Shown one piece after another: positions 51,254-61,275 of a stretch of DNA of 64,000 nucleotides. The notes under the pieces were generated by a model. It ran no database searches. It was not told where the DNA came from and saw only the letters and a program-made list of their open reading frames with translations. Position 1 is the stretch's first letter. Each line of letters starts with the position of its first letter. The position numbers and the translations under genes are program-made. The DNA comes from Kiritimatiellia bacterium. Lineage in GTDB: Bacteria > Verrucomicrobiota > Kiritimatiellia > UBA8416 > YA12-FULL-48-11. The stretch covers positions 372,001-436,000 of the forward strand of contig JAQUPZ010000001.1 in the NCBI GenBank assembly GCA_028716365.1, written 5' to 3'.

Positions 51254-52173
51254 TTAGTCTCTCGGGCAAGATATTCAAGACATCAATGCGCAAGGCTGTG
51301 GCAGATCTTGGCTATCGAATTCCACCAGAACAAGCGGCCTCAATAGGTACATGGGACATAAAAAGTCTTATGCTGGGGGGCCACACAGATATCACCCTTC
51401 TTCAGAATGACACATTCGTTGCTGAATTCGATCCAGAAAGATACTTTGAGGCTCTTCGTTTCAGCATGTATCGAGGATACACGCGTGCCTTAAAGCAAAC
51501 CACTGCAGCGAAATCCATATCACAGGTCATCAGTGTGCCAACTCCGTGGGTCGTTGTGTCTTCATACTACGCAGCTTTCTTCACAGCAGTGGAACTGCTA
51601 CGTGCTGCTGGTGTATGGTTCACATTTCTTGACAAGGCAGATGTTAGCACGGTGACGGCATCCGCAACCAATACTCCACCTGTTTCACTATCCCCTGGAC
51701 TCTACCTCGGTCGAACTTCTCGAGCTAACTCGGGAGACTCACATCGTATTAGATTCGCACGAGAATCTGGATCTTCCCATCAACATATTTGGCAACAGCT
51801 TGGACATGTATTGCTAGCCAGAGTTTCTCCAAACGATACTCAAGAACAATTCGAACTTGATATGTTCAGTCGTTTCCTCGGCCATGGAAAACGATCATGG
51901 AATAATCCAAGCGAGACACGTAACGAATGGAACTACCAACGTCCGGAACTCTATGGAATTTGCGGGGATCGAGAGGGGCTTGAATTCAGAAAGATCGTTA
52001 AAACTCCTAAATCTGCTAGCGCATGGGCAAGCAATAAGCACATGGGCAGATCAGGATCCACAGAGGCGGCCGCGATAGCTTTTGTTATGTTTGTCCTCCA
52101 AGATGTCTTTGACCAGACAAAAAACATCATATTCCCTTCGAGTATACTTGTGCGACTTTCTCAATACAACTAG
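51250..52173 (+). CDS. HEPN-like protein coupled to the DGQHR gene
   Basis: 307 residues, not recognised by name. Residues about 98-122 (WVVVSSYYAAFFTAVELLRA, AG) match the first long helix of HEPN domains, where S-x-Y-Y-A-x-F-x-A is typical. I see no clean R-x4-6-H, so activity is uncertain. Coupled to the DGQHR protein by a 4-base overlap and convergent with dndA (stops overlap by 4 bases), so it seems to be part of the Dnd neighbourhood. Confidence 0.5.
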   Translation: MISLSGKIFKTSMRKAVADLGYRIPPEQAASIGTWDIKSLMLGGHTDITLLQNDTFVAEFDPERYFEALRFSMYRGYTRALKQTTAAKSISQVISVPTPWVVVSSYYAAFFTAVELLRAAGVWFTFLDKADVSTVTASATNTPPVSLSPGLYLGRTSRANSGDSHRIRFARESGSSHQHIWQQLGHVLLARVSPNDTQEQFELDMFSRFLGHGKRSWNNPSETRNEWNYQRPELYGICGDREGLEFRKIVKTPKSASAWASNKHMGRSGSTEAAAIAFVMFVLQDVFDQTKNIIFPSSILVRLSQYN

Positions 52174-53306
52174 TGAACTGAAAGCTCAGTGATAGCCCGC
52201 GCGACTTGTGTCCAATCTACGTCTGGTGTCAGATGACACCACGATATCCGCAACGCGCTACTTATCTTCTCACCACATAATCCCATGGCTTTCAGTACGT
52301 GACTCGGTTGATACGATGAGGAAGTGCATGCAGAACCATTTGAAATGGCAACCAGATCTTTCAGAGCGACCATTACAGCCTCGGAATCTATCCCGCAGAA
52401 GGAGATGTTCAAGACATTCGGAAGAACACGGGATTGATCGCCATTGAGCGATGGCTTCATAGAAGCGAAAGCCACCAACGCCTTTTCACGAACACTCTGA
52501 CACTGTTTTGCTCGTATGACGTGATCTTCGAGAGCCAATTCTGAAGCCATTCCGAGTCCCACAATCAATGGTACAGGCAGGGTACCTGGCCGCAGGCCTC
52601 GCTCTTGGCCTCCGCCAAACAACAACGCCGTCAATGGTGGTCGCTTAAATTGCCGCCGGCGGGCAATCAATGCACCCACCCCCTTTGGCCCATAGATTTT
52701 GTGTGCGCTCGCACTGATAAGGTCTATTCGCTTGTTCTGTAAATCAGATATAATCTTTCCGAATCCTTGCGCGGCATCCACATGAAAAAAGGCGACATGT
52801 TCCTTGAGAACCTCAACTATCTTGGCAATTGGCTGGAGGACACCAGTTTCGTTGTTCACATGCATTACAGAGACCAGCAAAGTATCAGGTCGAATCACTT
52901 CTCGTATGGCCTCTGGACTAACCCATCCCCCTTCGCTGGGTGCAACCAACGTCACATTGAATCCACGTTGCCGTAGCGCTTCCAAGGGTTCCAGCACAGC
53001 CTTATGTTCGATCTGTGTGCTGATAATATGTTTACGACCTACTTTCTCTCCGTATTCTGCGAGTCCGAGCAAGGCAAGATTATTACTCTCCGTTGCTCCG
53101 CTCGTGAAGATTACCTCTTCTCTCTCGGCATCTACCACGGCAGCAACCTGATCGCGCGCTTTTTGTACAGCAGACTTAGCACGGTTGCCGAAATCATGTG
53201 TGCGACTTCCTGCATTACCATAGTCTACGTCAAAATAGCGTAGCATAACTTCACGCACTCTGGGTTCCAGAGGCGTGGTAGCATTACAGTCGAGATAAAT
53301 GCTCAT
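52170..53306 (-). CDS. dndA: Cysteine desulfurase DndA
   Basis: 378 residues from the ATG at 53306 (MSIYLDCNATTPLEP, the usual start of this family). PLP lysine K203 in SASAHKIYGPKG and catalytic C327 in NGSACTSSS; HVDAAQ and TSGATESNN are also complete. It moves sulfur from L-cysteine to the DndC iron-sulfur protein. It is divergent from dndB, with the shared promoter region in 53307-53390, the classical dnd arrangement. Confidence 0.93.
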   Translation of the reverse strand: MSIYLDCNATTPLEPRVREVMLRYFDVDYGNAGSRTHDFGNRAKSAVQKARDQVAAVVDAEREEVIFTSGATESNNLALLGLAEYGEKVGRKHIISTQIEHKAVLEPLEALRQRGFNVTLVAPSEGGWVSPEAIREVIRPDTLLVSVMHVNNETGVLQPIAKIVEVLKEHVAFFHVDAAQGFGKIISDLQNKRIDLISASAHKIYGPKGVGALIARRRQFKRPPLTALLFGGGQERGLRPGTLPVPLIVGLGMASELALEDHVIRAKQCQSVREKALVAFASMKPSLNGDQSRVLPNVLNISFCGIDSEAVMVALKDLVAISNGSACTSSSYQPSHVLKAMGLCGEKISSALRISWCHLTPDVDWTQVARAITELSVH

Positions 53307-53390
53307 TGTTTGTTTGTCAAAATAGATTGAAGTTATATTATTGACATACTTTAGATTTTTCAACTACTTTATGCCAAACATGAGGTTGAA

Positions 53391-54476
53391 ATGGAAGCGT
53401 TATCTACCCTAAGTTTTCCGGTGATTCGTGGCGTTCAGGCTGGACGGGAATTTTTTGTTGCCATGTGGTCTCTCCGCATGTTGCGACAGATCTCTATTTT
53501 CGATGAGCACGAATTGCCACCTGAACTACGCGCACAACGGGTTCTCAATAAATCGCGCGTTCCTGAGATTGCTCATTACATATTGGATAATCCCAAAGAT
53601 TATGTCTTCTCTGCTATTACAGCCTCGATAGATTCAGAAGTGACGTTTGAGCCGTTTACAGCTGGCGAGAAACGTGTTGGATTCCTAAAGGTTCCAATGG
53701 ACGCGAAATTCATTATCAATGATGGTCAACACCGTCGAGCAGCGATCCTTCAGGCGCTTGACGACAAAACATCGCTAGGAAGCGAGACTATTGCGGTCGT
53801 CTTCTTTTTGGATATAGGCCTCCATCGCAGTCAACAAATGTTCGCTGACCTCAACCGATACGCTATCCGGCCGAGTCGATCCCTTGGGCTGCTCTATGAC
53901 CATCGGAATGACAAGGCCAAACTGGCCCGACTGGTTATCATGAAATCAGAAGTATTTAGAGATATTGTGGACTTGGAAAAGAGCTCCTTGGCGCCACGAT
54001 CAAGAAAACTTTTCACCTTAAGCGCTTTCTACAATGCATGCGCAGATCTGATTGAAGGACTCGAAACCGGCAAACTTGAGGAAGACGCCGACATGGTACG
54101 CGATTATTGGGATACTGTCGCAAAGTATTTTCCGACCTGGTTACAGGTTCGTGACGGCAAGACTGCGGCAAGTGAAATCAGAGATTCGTACATACATGGA
54201 CATGGTATTGTGCTTCAAGCGCTCGGAAAAGCCGGGAATCCTCTCCTCCGTGGTTGCCCTGGCGCTTGGAAATCTCGATTGAAGTCTTTGTCCAAGATCG
54301 ACTGGTCGCGCAAGAATGCGAAGTTATGGGAAGGGCGCGCTATGATCGGCGGCAAGATCTCCAAAGTATCCACGAACATTGTCCTGACCACCAATGTCAT
54401 CAAGCACCACCTCGGAATTGAACTGTCGAAAGATGATCAACGGATTGAAGATGCATGCAACCGGAGACAACACTGA
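53391..54476 (+). CDS. dndB: DNA sulfur modification protein DndB
   Basis: 361 residues, the usual DndB length. DGQHR at 111-115 (FIINDGQHRRAAIL), then VVFFLDIGLHRSQQMFADLN and a helical C-terminal half (SYIHGHGIVLQALGK). DndB acts as a transcription-level regulator of dnd expression in known systems and is dispensable for the chemistry. Start has GAGGTTGAA. Followed by a coupled small gene. Confidence 0.93.
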   Translation: MEALSTLSFPVIRGVQAGREFFVAMWSLRMLRQISIFDEHELPPELRAQRVLNKSRVPEIAHYILDNPKDYVFSAITASIDSEVTFEPFTAGEKRVGFLKVPMDAKFIINDGQHRRAAILQALDDKTSLGSETIAVVFFLDIGLHRSQQMFADLNRYAIRPSRSLGLLYDHRNDKAKLARLVIMKSEVFRDIVDLEKSSLAPRSRKLFTLSAFYNACADLIEGLETGKLEEDADMVRDYWDTVAKYFPTWLQVRDGKTAASEIRDSYIHGHGIVLQALGKAGNPLLRGCPGAWKSRLKSLSKIDWSRKNAKLWEGRAMIGGKISKVSTNIVLTTNVIKHHLGIELSKDDQRIEDACNRRQH

Positions 54477-54721
54477 TGCCAAACCCTTATCAAGTACATA
54501 TCAGCAAAATTCTCCGATGCACAGTGGCTCACGCTGCTCGTATAGAAACCATAATGCGAGATTTTGTTTTTCATGCCACCCTGGATTGGTTGAGCCCTAA
54601 CGAGTTTGCGGCCGCAGCCATGAAAGCGCAACGCCTCTATCTACAGGACAAAACGGCTTTTGAAACGTTCTTCGATTCTGTCAGAACCCATGCCATCAAG
54701 GAGAAACAGGCTCATGGGTAA
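54476..54721 (+). CDS. Small protein between dndB and dndC, 81 aa
   Basis: The ATG overlaps the dndB stop (CACTGATGCC) and its own stop overlaps the dndC start by 8 bases, so it is embedded in the coupled reading chain. Product: MPNPYQVHISKILRCTVAHA, then IMRDFVFHATLDWLSPNEFA and a helical end. Not recognised, helical, no metal motif. A dnd component or regulator is possible. Confidence 0.65.
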   Translation: MPNPYQVHISKILRCTVAHAARIETIMRDFVFHATLDWLSPNEFAAAAMKAQRLYLQDKTAFETFFDSVRTHAIKEKQAHG

Positions 54722-56237
54722 GTCATCACCATCCAACCCACAATCTCCTAACAAACGTTATTCTGCGTTCTCTGAAAGCGACCTACAGTCCGTCGTAGAC
54801 TACCTTAAGCAGGAGATCAAGGATTTGTACTGTGATGACGGTTTCCCTTGGATTGTTGGTTACAGTGGAGGGAAAGACTCAACAGCTGTCCTCCAGCTAG
54901 TTTGGTTGGCTCTTCGTGAATTACCGCCTGCAAAACTTACAAAGACAGTCCATGTTATTAGCACTGATACACTAGTCGAGAATCCTATCGTAGCTGCTTG
55001 GGTCACACGTTCGCTCAACATTATGGCTAAATCGGCTCAAGAAGATGCGCTCCCTATTACTCCTCACCGTCTGACTCCACGCATCGAAGATTCCTTCTGG
55101 GTGAACCTTATAGGCAAAGGCTATCCATCACCGCGTCCAAAGTTTCGATGGTGCACAGAACGTATGAAGATCAAACCTTCGAATACCTTCATAAACTCTG
55201 TCGTAAAACAATCCAGTGAAGCTATTCTTCTTCTTGGGTCGAGAAAAGCTGAAAGCACAGCCCGCGCGCGAACCATGGTCCGTCACGAGAAACATCGGGT
55301 GCGAGACCGCCTGAGTCCGAACGCCAGCTTGGTAGGCACCTTAGTTTACACACCTATCGAAGACTGGTCTAATGATGACGTCTGGATGTTTCTGATGCAG
55401 ATCGACAACCCATGGAAACATAGCAACAAGGACCTGCTCACCATGTATGCTGGTGCAACATCGGATGGTGAGTGCCCTCTTGTAGTGGACACCAGTACGC
55501 CAAGTTGTGGTGACAGCCGCTTCGGCTGTTGGGTCTGCACAATGGTTGAATTGGACAAATCCATGGCCGCCATGATTCAAAATGATCAGGAAAAAGAATG
55601 GATGCTGCCCCTCATGAAACTTCGTGATGAATTGGACAACAAAGACGATCGTTCCCTTCGTGACTTCAGGCGTATGTCTGGACATATTCAGCTATTTCAC
55701 GACCGCCCCATACCTGGTCCCTACAGGCAAGACATTCGTGAACACTGGTTGGAGCGACTTTTGCAGGCGCAAACATGGATTCGAGAAAATGGCCCGACTG
55801 CCTCGCGAAAAATAGATCTAATCACAATTCAGGAACTTGAAGAAATTCGCCGGATATGGGTAATCGATAAACATGAACTAGAGGACCATCTGCCAGCCAT
55901 CTATCATAAAGCCACTGGAAAACCCTATCCCGGGCGACAACTCGACGATAACTTAGTAATTGGCCCGGACGATATGCGTTTACTAGCGGAAATTTGCGGC
56001 CGTGACCGCATTCATTACGAGTTGACTCGCGAGCTTCTTGATGTTTCCCGACGCAATCGTAACTTGACGAGACGTTCACGTGTCTATGGTGATCTTGAAG
56101 CCGCCTTGAGACGTGGCTACTACGGTAGCGCAGAGGACGCCACGGAGAAGGCAAGAAAGCATCAAACCGCAGTTCAACGTGCAAAAGACATACGGCAAAA
56201 GGAGCTTCCCCTGTCAGATGACAAGGACCCGCTATGA
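54714..56237 (+). CDS. dndC: DNA sulfur modification protein DndC
   Basis: 507 residues from the ATG at 54714 (AAGGAG lies upstream inside the small gene). PP-loop pyrophosphatase motif SGGKDS at 51-56, as in PAPS reductases, and cysteines for a 4Fe-4S cluster (FRWCTERM, SCGDSRFGCWVCTM). It activates the DNA backbone or sulfur transfer with ATP. It overlaps dndD by 4 bases. Confidence 0.95.
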   Translation: MGKSSPSNPQSPNKRYSAFSESDLQSVVDYLKQEIKDLYCDDGFPWIVGYSGGKDSTAVLQLVWLALRELPPAKLTKTVHVISTDTLVENPIVAAWVTRSLNIMAKSAQEDALPITPHRLTPRIEDSFWVNLIGKGYPSPRPKFRWCTERMKIKPSNTFINSVVKQSSEAILLLGSRKAESTARARTMVRHEKHRVRDRLSPNASLVGTLVYTPIEDWSNDDVWMFLMQIDNPWKHSNKDLLTMYAGATSDGECPLVVDTSTPSCGDSRFGCWVCTMVELDKSMAAMIQNDQEKEWMLPLMKLRDELDNKDDRSLRDFRRMSGHIQLFHDRPIPGPYRQDIREHWLERLLQAQTWIRENGPTASRKIDLITIQELEEIRRIWVIDKHELEDHLPAIYHKATGKPYPGRQLDDNLVIGPDDMRLLAEICGRDRIHYELTRELLDVSRRNRNLTRRSRVYGDLEAALRRGYYGSAEDATEKARKHQTAVQRAKDIRQKELPLSDDKDPL

Positions 56238-58216
56238 TCATAGATCGAATCATTGTTGAGAACTTTGGTGTTTATGCTGGACGAAACGTTGCTGTTTTGA
56301 CGCCCCCAGACTCAACCCGCGTGATTACTCTTTTTGGCGGTGATAACGGTGCTGGTAAGACAACATTGCTAAAAGCACTATATCTTGCTTTTTACGGCAA
56401 ACGTGCTTCTTTAGCGGATCGCGCCGGAAAGAACTACGAGGACTTTCTTGAGGATTGTATTCACTCAGAATCCAATCCTCACACAGGCGCGAGAGTGGAG
56501 GTCCACTTTCGCAAACAAGAGGAAGGCAAAGAACACTCTTTCCGCATTACCCGCCATTGGTGGATGGCGCCCAACGGCATTGAGGAACGCTTAGAAGTTT
56601 ACCAGGATCAACCCAACAGTAGCGAAAGCTTAAGTGATACATGGCCAGACTTCATTGAAGATTATCTTCCGACACGAATCGCAAATCTTTTCTTTTTCGA
56701 TGGTGAACAGATAAAGCAACTTGCCGCTCCAGCAAGCGCTACAGACTTGCTCAGAACGGCAGTCCATTCACTACTTGGGCTGGAAATCGTGGAACGTTTA
56801 TCCGCCGATCTTTTGGTCCTAGAACGTCGTAAACGACAAGCAACCAAGAACGATCAGGAGCGCCAAAAGTTAATTCAACTGGAACAAGAGGTCTCCCGCA
56901 TTGAGGAGTTGCACAATGTTGCTGTTCTTGATGCGGGCCAAGCACAGACACGCGTCGACCGAGCCCGAAAGGAACTTGCCGCAATTGAAGATACTTATGT
57001 GACCCAGGGCGGCACTCTTCACGACCAACGAGGCACTTTGAATGAACATCGCGTAAGAATCGAATCCGAATTATCTGACGCTGAAGCTGAATTGCGTGAA
57101 ATGGCCGCAGGGATCCTCCCTTTCGCTCTTGTTGGGAGCTTGTTACCCAAACTAGAGAAACAGATGTCACAAGAGCTCGAAGCTGACCACTTACAAATCC
57201 AAGCCGCCATTCTTCAGACTCGCGACAATGCTCTATTAGGTTATCTGAAGCGTAGCAGGGCAATGGAAAGAAAAGTACTTCAAGCTATTTGCGCATGGCT
57301 CGATAAAGATCGCAAGGAACGAATACCTTCGCCTGACCATAAATCATTCCTCGATGCATCACAGCAAGCATTGAACGAGACGCGTACACTTATTACCACC
57401 TTGCCAGATCTACAACATCATGCAGTGGAACTCATCACAAAGGTACGCACGCTTCAGCAGGAATTGGACAACACTGAGCGTAAGCTCGCCCAGGTTCCAG
57501 ATGATGATGCGATTGCTCACTTGCACAAAGAACTTACTAGTTGTAAAGAAAAGGTAAAGGTCGCCGAAACCAAACTGGCGGTCGCCATAAGCAAAAGTGA
57601 TCAACTATTCCGCGAGTTAACTGCTAAGCGAACCTCCTATGCCCGAGAGATCGAGACTAATGCCGATGCAGACGATGCGATGGATAGTGATAGACGAATT
57701 ATTGAGTATTCTACCAAAGTGCGTACGACATTAGCTGCATTCAGAACTGCAGCTATCAGTCGAAGAGTGGGTCAACTAGAACGATTGATTTGTGAGTCTT
57801 TTTGTCAGTTAATCAGAAAGAAAGACTTCGTCTCATCAATTCGAATTGATCCAGAAACATTCGATGTCCACCTTATGGATCCCAAAGGGCGAGAGATGCC
57901 CGCACTCCGCCTATCTGCGGGGGAATCGCAGGTTCTCGCCACCGCCATGCTATGGGGGTTAGGGCGCGCGTCGGGACGTGTAGTCCCCACAATTATCGAC
58001 ACGCCTCTTGGTCGTCTTGATTCGTCGCACCGACGACACTTGGTGGAAAGGTATTTCCCGAATGCGGGTCATCAAGTGATCCTTCTTTCTACTGACGAAG
58101 AGATTACGAAATGTCACTTAGACCAGTTGAAGCCGTTTCTTGGTAATACTTATCGGCTTCAGCATGATTCTTCAACTCGCTCAACCAAGATTGAAGAAGG
58201 CTATTTTTACTCATGA
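56234..58216 (+). CDS. dndD: DNA sulfur modification protein DndD (SMC/Rad50-like ATPase)
   Basis: 660 residues. Walker A GGDNGAGKT (35-43), a long coiled-coil middle (about 185-520), the ABC signature RLSAGESQVL and Walker B VVPTIIDTPLGRLD near the end. FFFDGEQIK occurs as in other DndD proteins. It couples ATP hydrolysis to DNA nicking or opening during sulfur insertion. Overlaps dndC and dndE by 4 bases each. Confidence 0.95.
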   Translation: MIIDRIIVENFGVYAGRNVAVLTPPDSTRVITLFGGDNGAGKTTLLKALYLAFYGKRASLADRAGKNYEDFLEDCIHSESNPHTGARVEVHFRKQEEGKEHSFRITRHWWMAPNGIEERLEVYQDQPNSSESLSDTWPDFIEDYLPTRIANLFFFDGEQIKQLAAPASATDLLRTAVHSLLGLEIVERLSADLLVLERRKRQATKNDQERQKLIQLEQEVSRIEELHNVAVLDAGQAQTRVDRARKELAAIEDTYVTQGGTLHDQRGTLNEHRVRIESELSDAEAELREMAAGILPFALVGSLLPKLEKQMSQELEADHLQIQAAILQTRDNALLGYLKRSRAMERKVLQAICAWLDKDRKERIPSPDHKSFLDASQQALNETRTLITTLPDLQHHAVELITKVRTLQQELDNTERKLAQVPDDDAIAHLHKELTSCKEKVKVAETKLAVAISKSDQLFRELTAKRTSYAREIETNADADDAMDSDRRIIEYSTKVRTTLAAFRTAAISRRVGQLERLICESFCQLIRKKDFVSSIRIDPETFDVHLMDPKGREMPALRLSAGESQVLATAMLWGLGRASGRVVPTIIDTPLGRLDSSHRRHLVERYFPNAGHQVILLSTDEEITKCHLDQLKPFLGNTYRLQHDSSTRSTKIEEGYFYS

Positions 58217-58593
58217 AACCACCTATTGAACACATAAAACTCTCTAGTCAGTCAAAAGACCAACTAATTCGCCTCAAAAGGGACACGGGAATCGGCAATT
58301 GGAATGTCCTCTGTCGATGGGCATTCTTACTTTCACTTGCAGATAAGACACGACCCGTAAGAACTGATCCAAAGACAGACAGCAATGTGGAGATGTCATG
58401 GAAAGTATTCTGTGGGGAACAAGAGAATATCTTGAAAGCCCTTTTCTATCTGCGTTGTCAACAAGACAATATCGTTACCGACACAGACCGTAGCGTAGAA
58501 TTCCGCAAACACTTGGCACGTGGAATCAGCACTATTTCCAATAGAACGAAGCGTCACAGCATTGCCACATTCGTAGAGTCTGTCAACAACTGA
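58213..58593 (+). CDS. dndE: DNA sulfur modification protein DndE
   Basis: 126 residues, usual DndE size. PPIEHIKLSSQSKDQLIRLK, then TGIGNWNVLCRWAFLLSLAD and the helical tail with Arg/Lys. DndE binds nicked DNA and is needed for modification. Last gene of the operon; the helicase gene ends 69 bases further on and is convergent. Confidence 0.92.
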   Translation: MKPPIEHIKLSSQSKDQLIRLKRDTGIGNWNVLCRWAFLLSLADKTRPVRTDPKTDSNVEMSWKVFCGEQENILKALFYLRCQQDNIVTDTDRSVEFRKHLARGISTISNRTKRHSIATFVESVNN

Positions 58594-58662
58594 CAAACTG
58601 ACCCCATAGATTATCGAATTGCTTTCCTTGCTTAGCGGTGTTTTTCTGATCCCGTTGAGGTA

Positions 58663-60801
58663 TTAGGTAAGGACATGTGCAAGGTCGTATTGCTTCAAGA
58701 GATCCATCAGCGATCCTACTACTTCGGCTCTATTCATCGCCAGATTCGCGAATTCAGCAGCTCGCATAAGCTCCTGTTTTACCAAGTTCCGATCTGGCCC
58801 GTCGCCTTGAGCCATAGTACTAGGAATCTTCACAAGAAAATCATAGATCGTCGCGAAATTCTTACCATTAGCTTTTCGGAGTATTCGCCCACGACGCTGT
58901 ATTTGTTGTCGAGGGTTTCTGCTGCTAGCCAAAAGATATGCCGTTCGGCATGCAGGGACATCGATGCCCTCGTCCAGACATCGTATGGCCACGAGCCCAT
59001 CTATGAGCCCAAGGCGAAAGTGATCTAATAAAGACTCTCGATCCTCTCTGCTTTCTCTTGATGTAAAACGCGAAGTCCGCCAACCCAAATCACCAAGCAC
59101 TTGCGAGACAACCTCTATCTGTCTGTTTTCCTCACCCGTAACGTCATCCTCCGTCTGGCCGTCTCCACAGTAGAATAGATTAAGAGTTGATCTCTTCTGC
59201 TCAGACAGGATATCTCTTAACGCTTCAATCTTGTAGTGTGCTGATCCCAGAAGTCGCGCACGACGAAGCAGTAGATTCTCCAAGACGATATTCTCCGGCA
59301 TGCGCCCCTCTACTGAACCAGCCATGATCTGAGCTATCTTACCAGAAAGCTCAAGGTATTCCTCTGTTTCTTCAGCGGTTAGGTCGACCGGCACAACGTA
59401 ATAGCGGTATGGAGTCAGTACCTTATCCTGTAGAGCATTCTCCAGAGTGTATTCCTTTACCACTTTCCCATAATATCTTAGTAATCGATCATTCGCCCTT
59501 TCATTCATGTAATGTAGCGGTGTCGCTGATAATCCTAACCTGTGTTTCGCCTGCGCCGGCAAACAGCGTACCATGCCCTCGCTTGAGTGATGATGACACT
59601 CGTCACCAATCCAAAGAAGGTAGCTCCCCGGAATCTGCCCCAGCATGCCCTGAAAGGTATCACTGCCAAGTGTTCTATCTACCACCACAGCACAACAGAA
59701 ATCAGTAGCATTAGATTGAAACAGCGTAACAGCTTCCGACAGTCGAGCCATCCAGATCTGTGCACTTTCGTAGCACGGTATTGGTATTATTTTAAACTCT
59801 TTGAGTACTGTGCACCACTGGTCCGCCAAATTTTGATAAGGCACTGCAATAACAACGAACAACCGTTTGAACGCTTCATATAATTTCACAATTCCATAGA
59901 TAGCAGTGATGGTCTTCCCTGCACCAGTCGCGAGAGCGACTATGCCGTTGCAGTCATTGCTCTTCCATTGATTCAACGCATCTCGCTGGTGTTCTCCTAT
60001 TTTGAAGGGACTTCCTCCAAGAAACTCAGGAATACGTGGCTGCATGGCTATTGTACCAACACCATCCTCGTTCTTGCCGATCTTGGCCAGATAAAGTTCA
60101 AGCTCTTGCTTTGGAATAAGCGGCGTATCTGAGTTCTTGGCTATCCTAATTAGTTTTTCTTTTGCCGCTTCAGGGAACGGGATCACAATCGTCTTTTTAG
60201 ATTCATTCTTCCACAAACTTTCAAACCCCCGCATGTACGGTAGATAATGCTCCTCAAACTCTTTCCTCCAAGATTGGAATACATTGATTGACTCAAAATT
60301 AAAATCTGGCAATAGCGCATAACTGGTTTCATTTGCCGATCCCTGAAAAATCACACTATCGTTTTCGGCATCCGTAAGAACGCCTATCTTCTCGTGGTAC
60401 ATCCCTCGGGCTTTCAGAGCAACTTTGATCTCAAGTCGCCCCGATGCTACAAGCCATGATAGTGCTTCCAGTCTTCGCTGAAATAGACCGTCATCGATTG
60501 ACTCTATTTCTTTAACAAGTCGCATTCCAAGGTTCTCTTCCATGTTTCTGATCTCATAACCCTGTTGAATGGCGCTTGCATCTTCCGGGCTTATCTCGCC
60601 ACCAAAGATTAGGCGCATTCGTCCATCATTGTTTACAAATGCGGATATGCCTTGCGCGGCATAGGAAAGCATCGAGGCAGAAAAAAAACCAACAGCCCGA
60701 TCGTATTTGACCGAGGAACTCAGAACAGGCAGATAAAAGTCTTCGAGTATATTATCTGATTCACTTCTGTAGACTGCCTTTAGTTTCAAATCTCGTAACA
60801 C
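58663..60801 (-). CDS. Phospholipase-D/DEAD helicase of the Dnd restriction type
   Basis: 712 residues, GTG start with GAGGGG just before. N-terminal phospholipase-D-like nuclease with H136-x-K138 (MYHEKIGVLTD) and GSANET; then superfamily-2 helicase with Walker A ATGAGKT (291-297), DECH (400-403), GLSATP, and motif VI QIQRRGRILRK. The layout is that of the family annotated as the DNA phosphorothioation system restriction enzyme. It would find and cut DNA that lacks sulfur marks. Last gene of the convergent operon from 63453. Confidence 0.88.
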   Translation of the reverse strand: MLRDLKLKAVYRSESDNILEDFYLPVLSSSVKYDRAVGFFSASMLSYAAQGISAFVNNDGRMRLIFGGEISPEDASAIQQGYEIRNMEENLGMRLVKEIESIDDGLFQRRLEALSWLVASGRLEIKVALKARGMYHEKIGVLTDAENDSVIFQGSANETSYALLPDFNFESINVFQSWRKEFEEHYLPYMRGFESLWKNESKKTIVIPFPEAAKEKLIRIAKNSDTPLIPKQELELYLAKIGKNEDGVGTIAMQPRIPEFLGGSPFKIGEHQRDALNQWKSNDCNGIVALATGAGKTITAIYGIVKLYEAFKRLFVVIAVPYQNLADQWCTVLKEFKIIPIPCYESAQIWMARLSEAVTLFQSNATDFCCAVVVDRTLGSDTFQGMLGQIPGSYLLWIGDECHHHSSEGMVRCLPAQAKHRLGLSATPLHYMNERANDRLLRYYGKVVKEYTLENALQDKVLTPYRYYVVPVDLTAEETEEYLELSGKIAQIMAGSVEGRMPENIVLENLLLRRARLLGSAHYKIEALRDILSEQKRSTLNLFYCGDGQTEDDVTGEENRQIEVVSQVLGDLGWRTSRFTSRESREDRESLLDHFRLGLIDGLVAIRCLDEGIDVPACRTAYLLASSRNPRQQIQRRGRILRKANGKNFATIYDFLVKIPSTMAQGDGPDRNLVKQELMRAAEFANLAMNRAEVVGSLMDLLKQYDLAHVLT

Positions 60802-60810
60802 ACTGACCCC

Positions 60811-61275
60811 TCAAAATGTGACGCTATTCAATGACTCTTCGGGGTCCTTCTCTTGTTTCAGAAACTTGTACTTGCTTAATGCCGCAAGAATTGCCGTGTC
60901 ACCATTGGCGTCTTCTGCACGCTCATTGAGCCATTCTGAAAGCACTTCCAACCCCCCTTGAACATACTGTTCGAAAATCGACACCACCTCATCCTCATTC
61001 TCGTCACGCAGAATGTCGCTCTTCTTGGCATCACAAAGCGCAATCAGACACATGACATCCATAGCTTGTTCGCTGTTCAAGAACGTCCGGCCATCAATCT
61101 CATTTGTCTTCTGGTCGAGTTCCTTCTTTCGCCCATGTTCAAATCCCAGAACAGCAGCAAAACAAAGTAGCTCTCGCATTGTCGGGAAGATAGTCCTGTT
61201 AATGACGGAATGAGGCTTTTCTGCAAGTTGTCGCACAATGCCTTCAAATCTTTCACTTCTTCGAATGTTTCTCAC
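60811..61275 (-). CDS. Dnd system-associated protein 4
   Basis: 154 residues. The N-terminal half (FPTMRELLCFAAVLGFEHGR, KKELDQKTNEIDGRTF) matches a family I know as Dnd system-associated protein 4, found only next to Dnd genes. Helical, with no catalytic motif. GTG start sharing a base with the stop of the ATPase gene (TAGTG), so it is translationally coupled. The next gene starts 9 bases after its stop. Confidence 0.75.
   Translation of the reverse strand: MRNIRRSERFEGIVRQLAEKPHSVINRTIFPTMRELLCFAAVLGFEHGRKKELDQKTNEIDGRTFLNSEQAMDVMCLIALCDAKKSDILRDENEDEVVSIFEQYVQGGLEVLSEWLNERAEDANGDTAILAALSKYKFLKQEKDPEESLNSVTF

Noticed and set aside
58663..60801. Naming the helicase dndF, dndG or dndH
   Set aside because: Its PLD-helicase plan does not match those proteins; it fits a different Dnd-linked restriction family.
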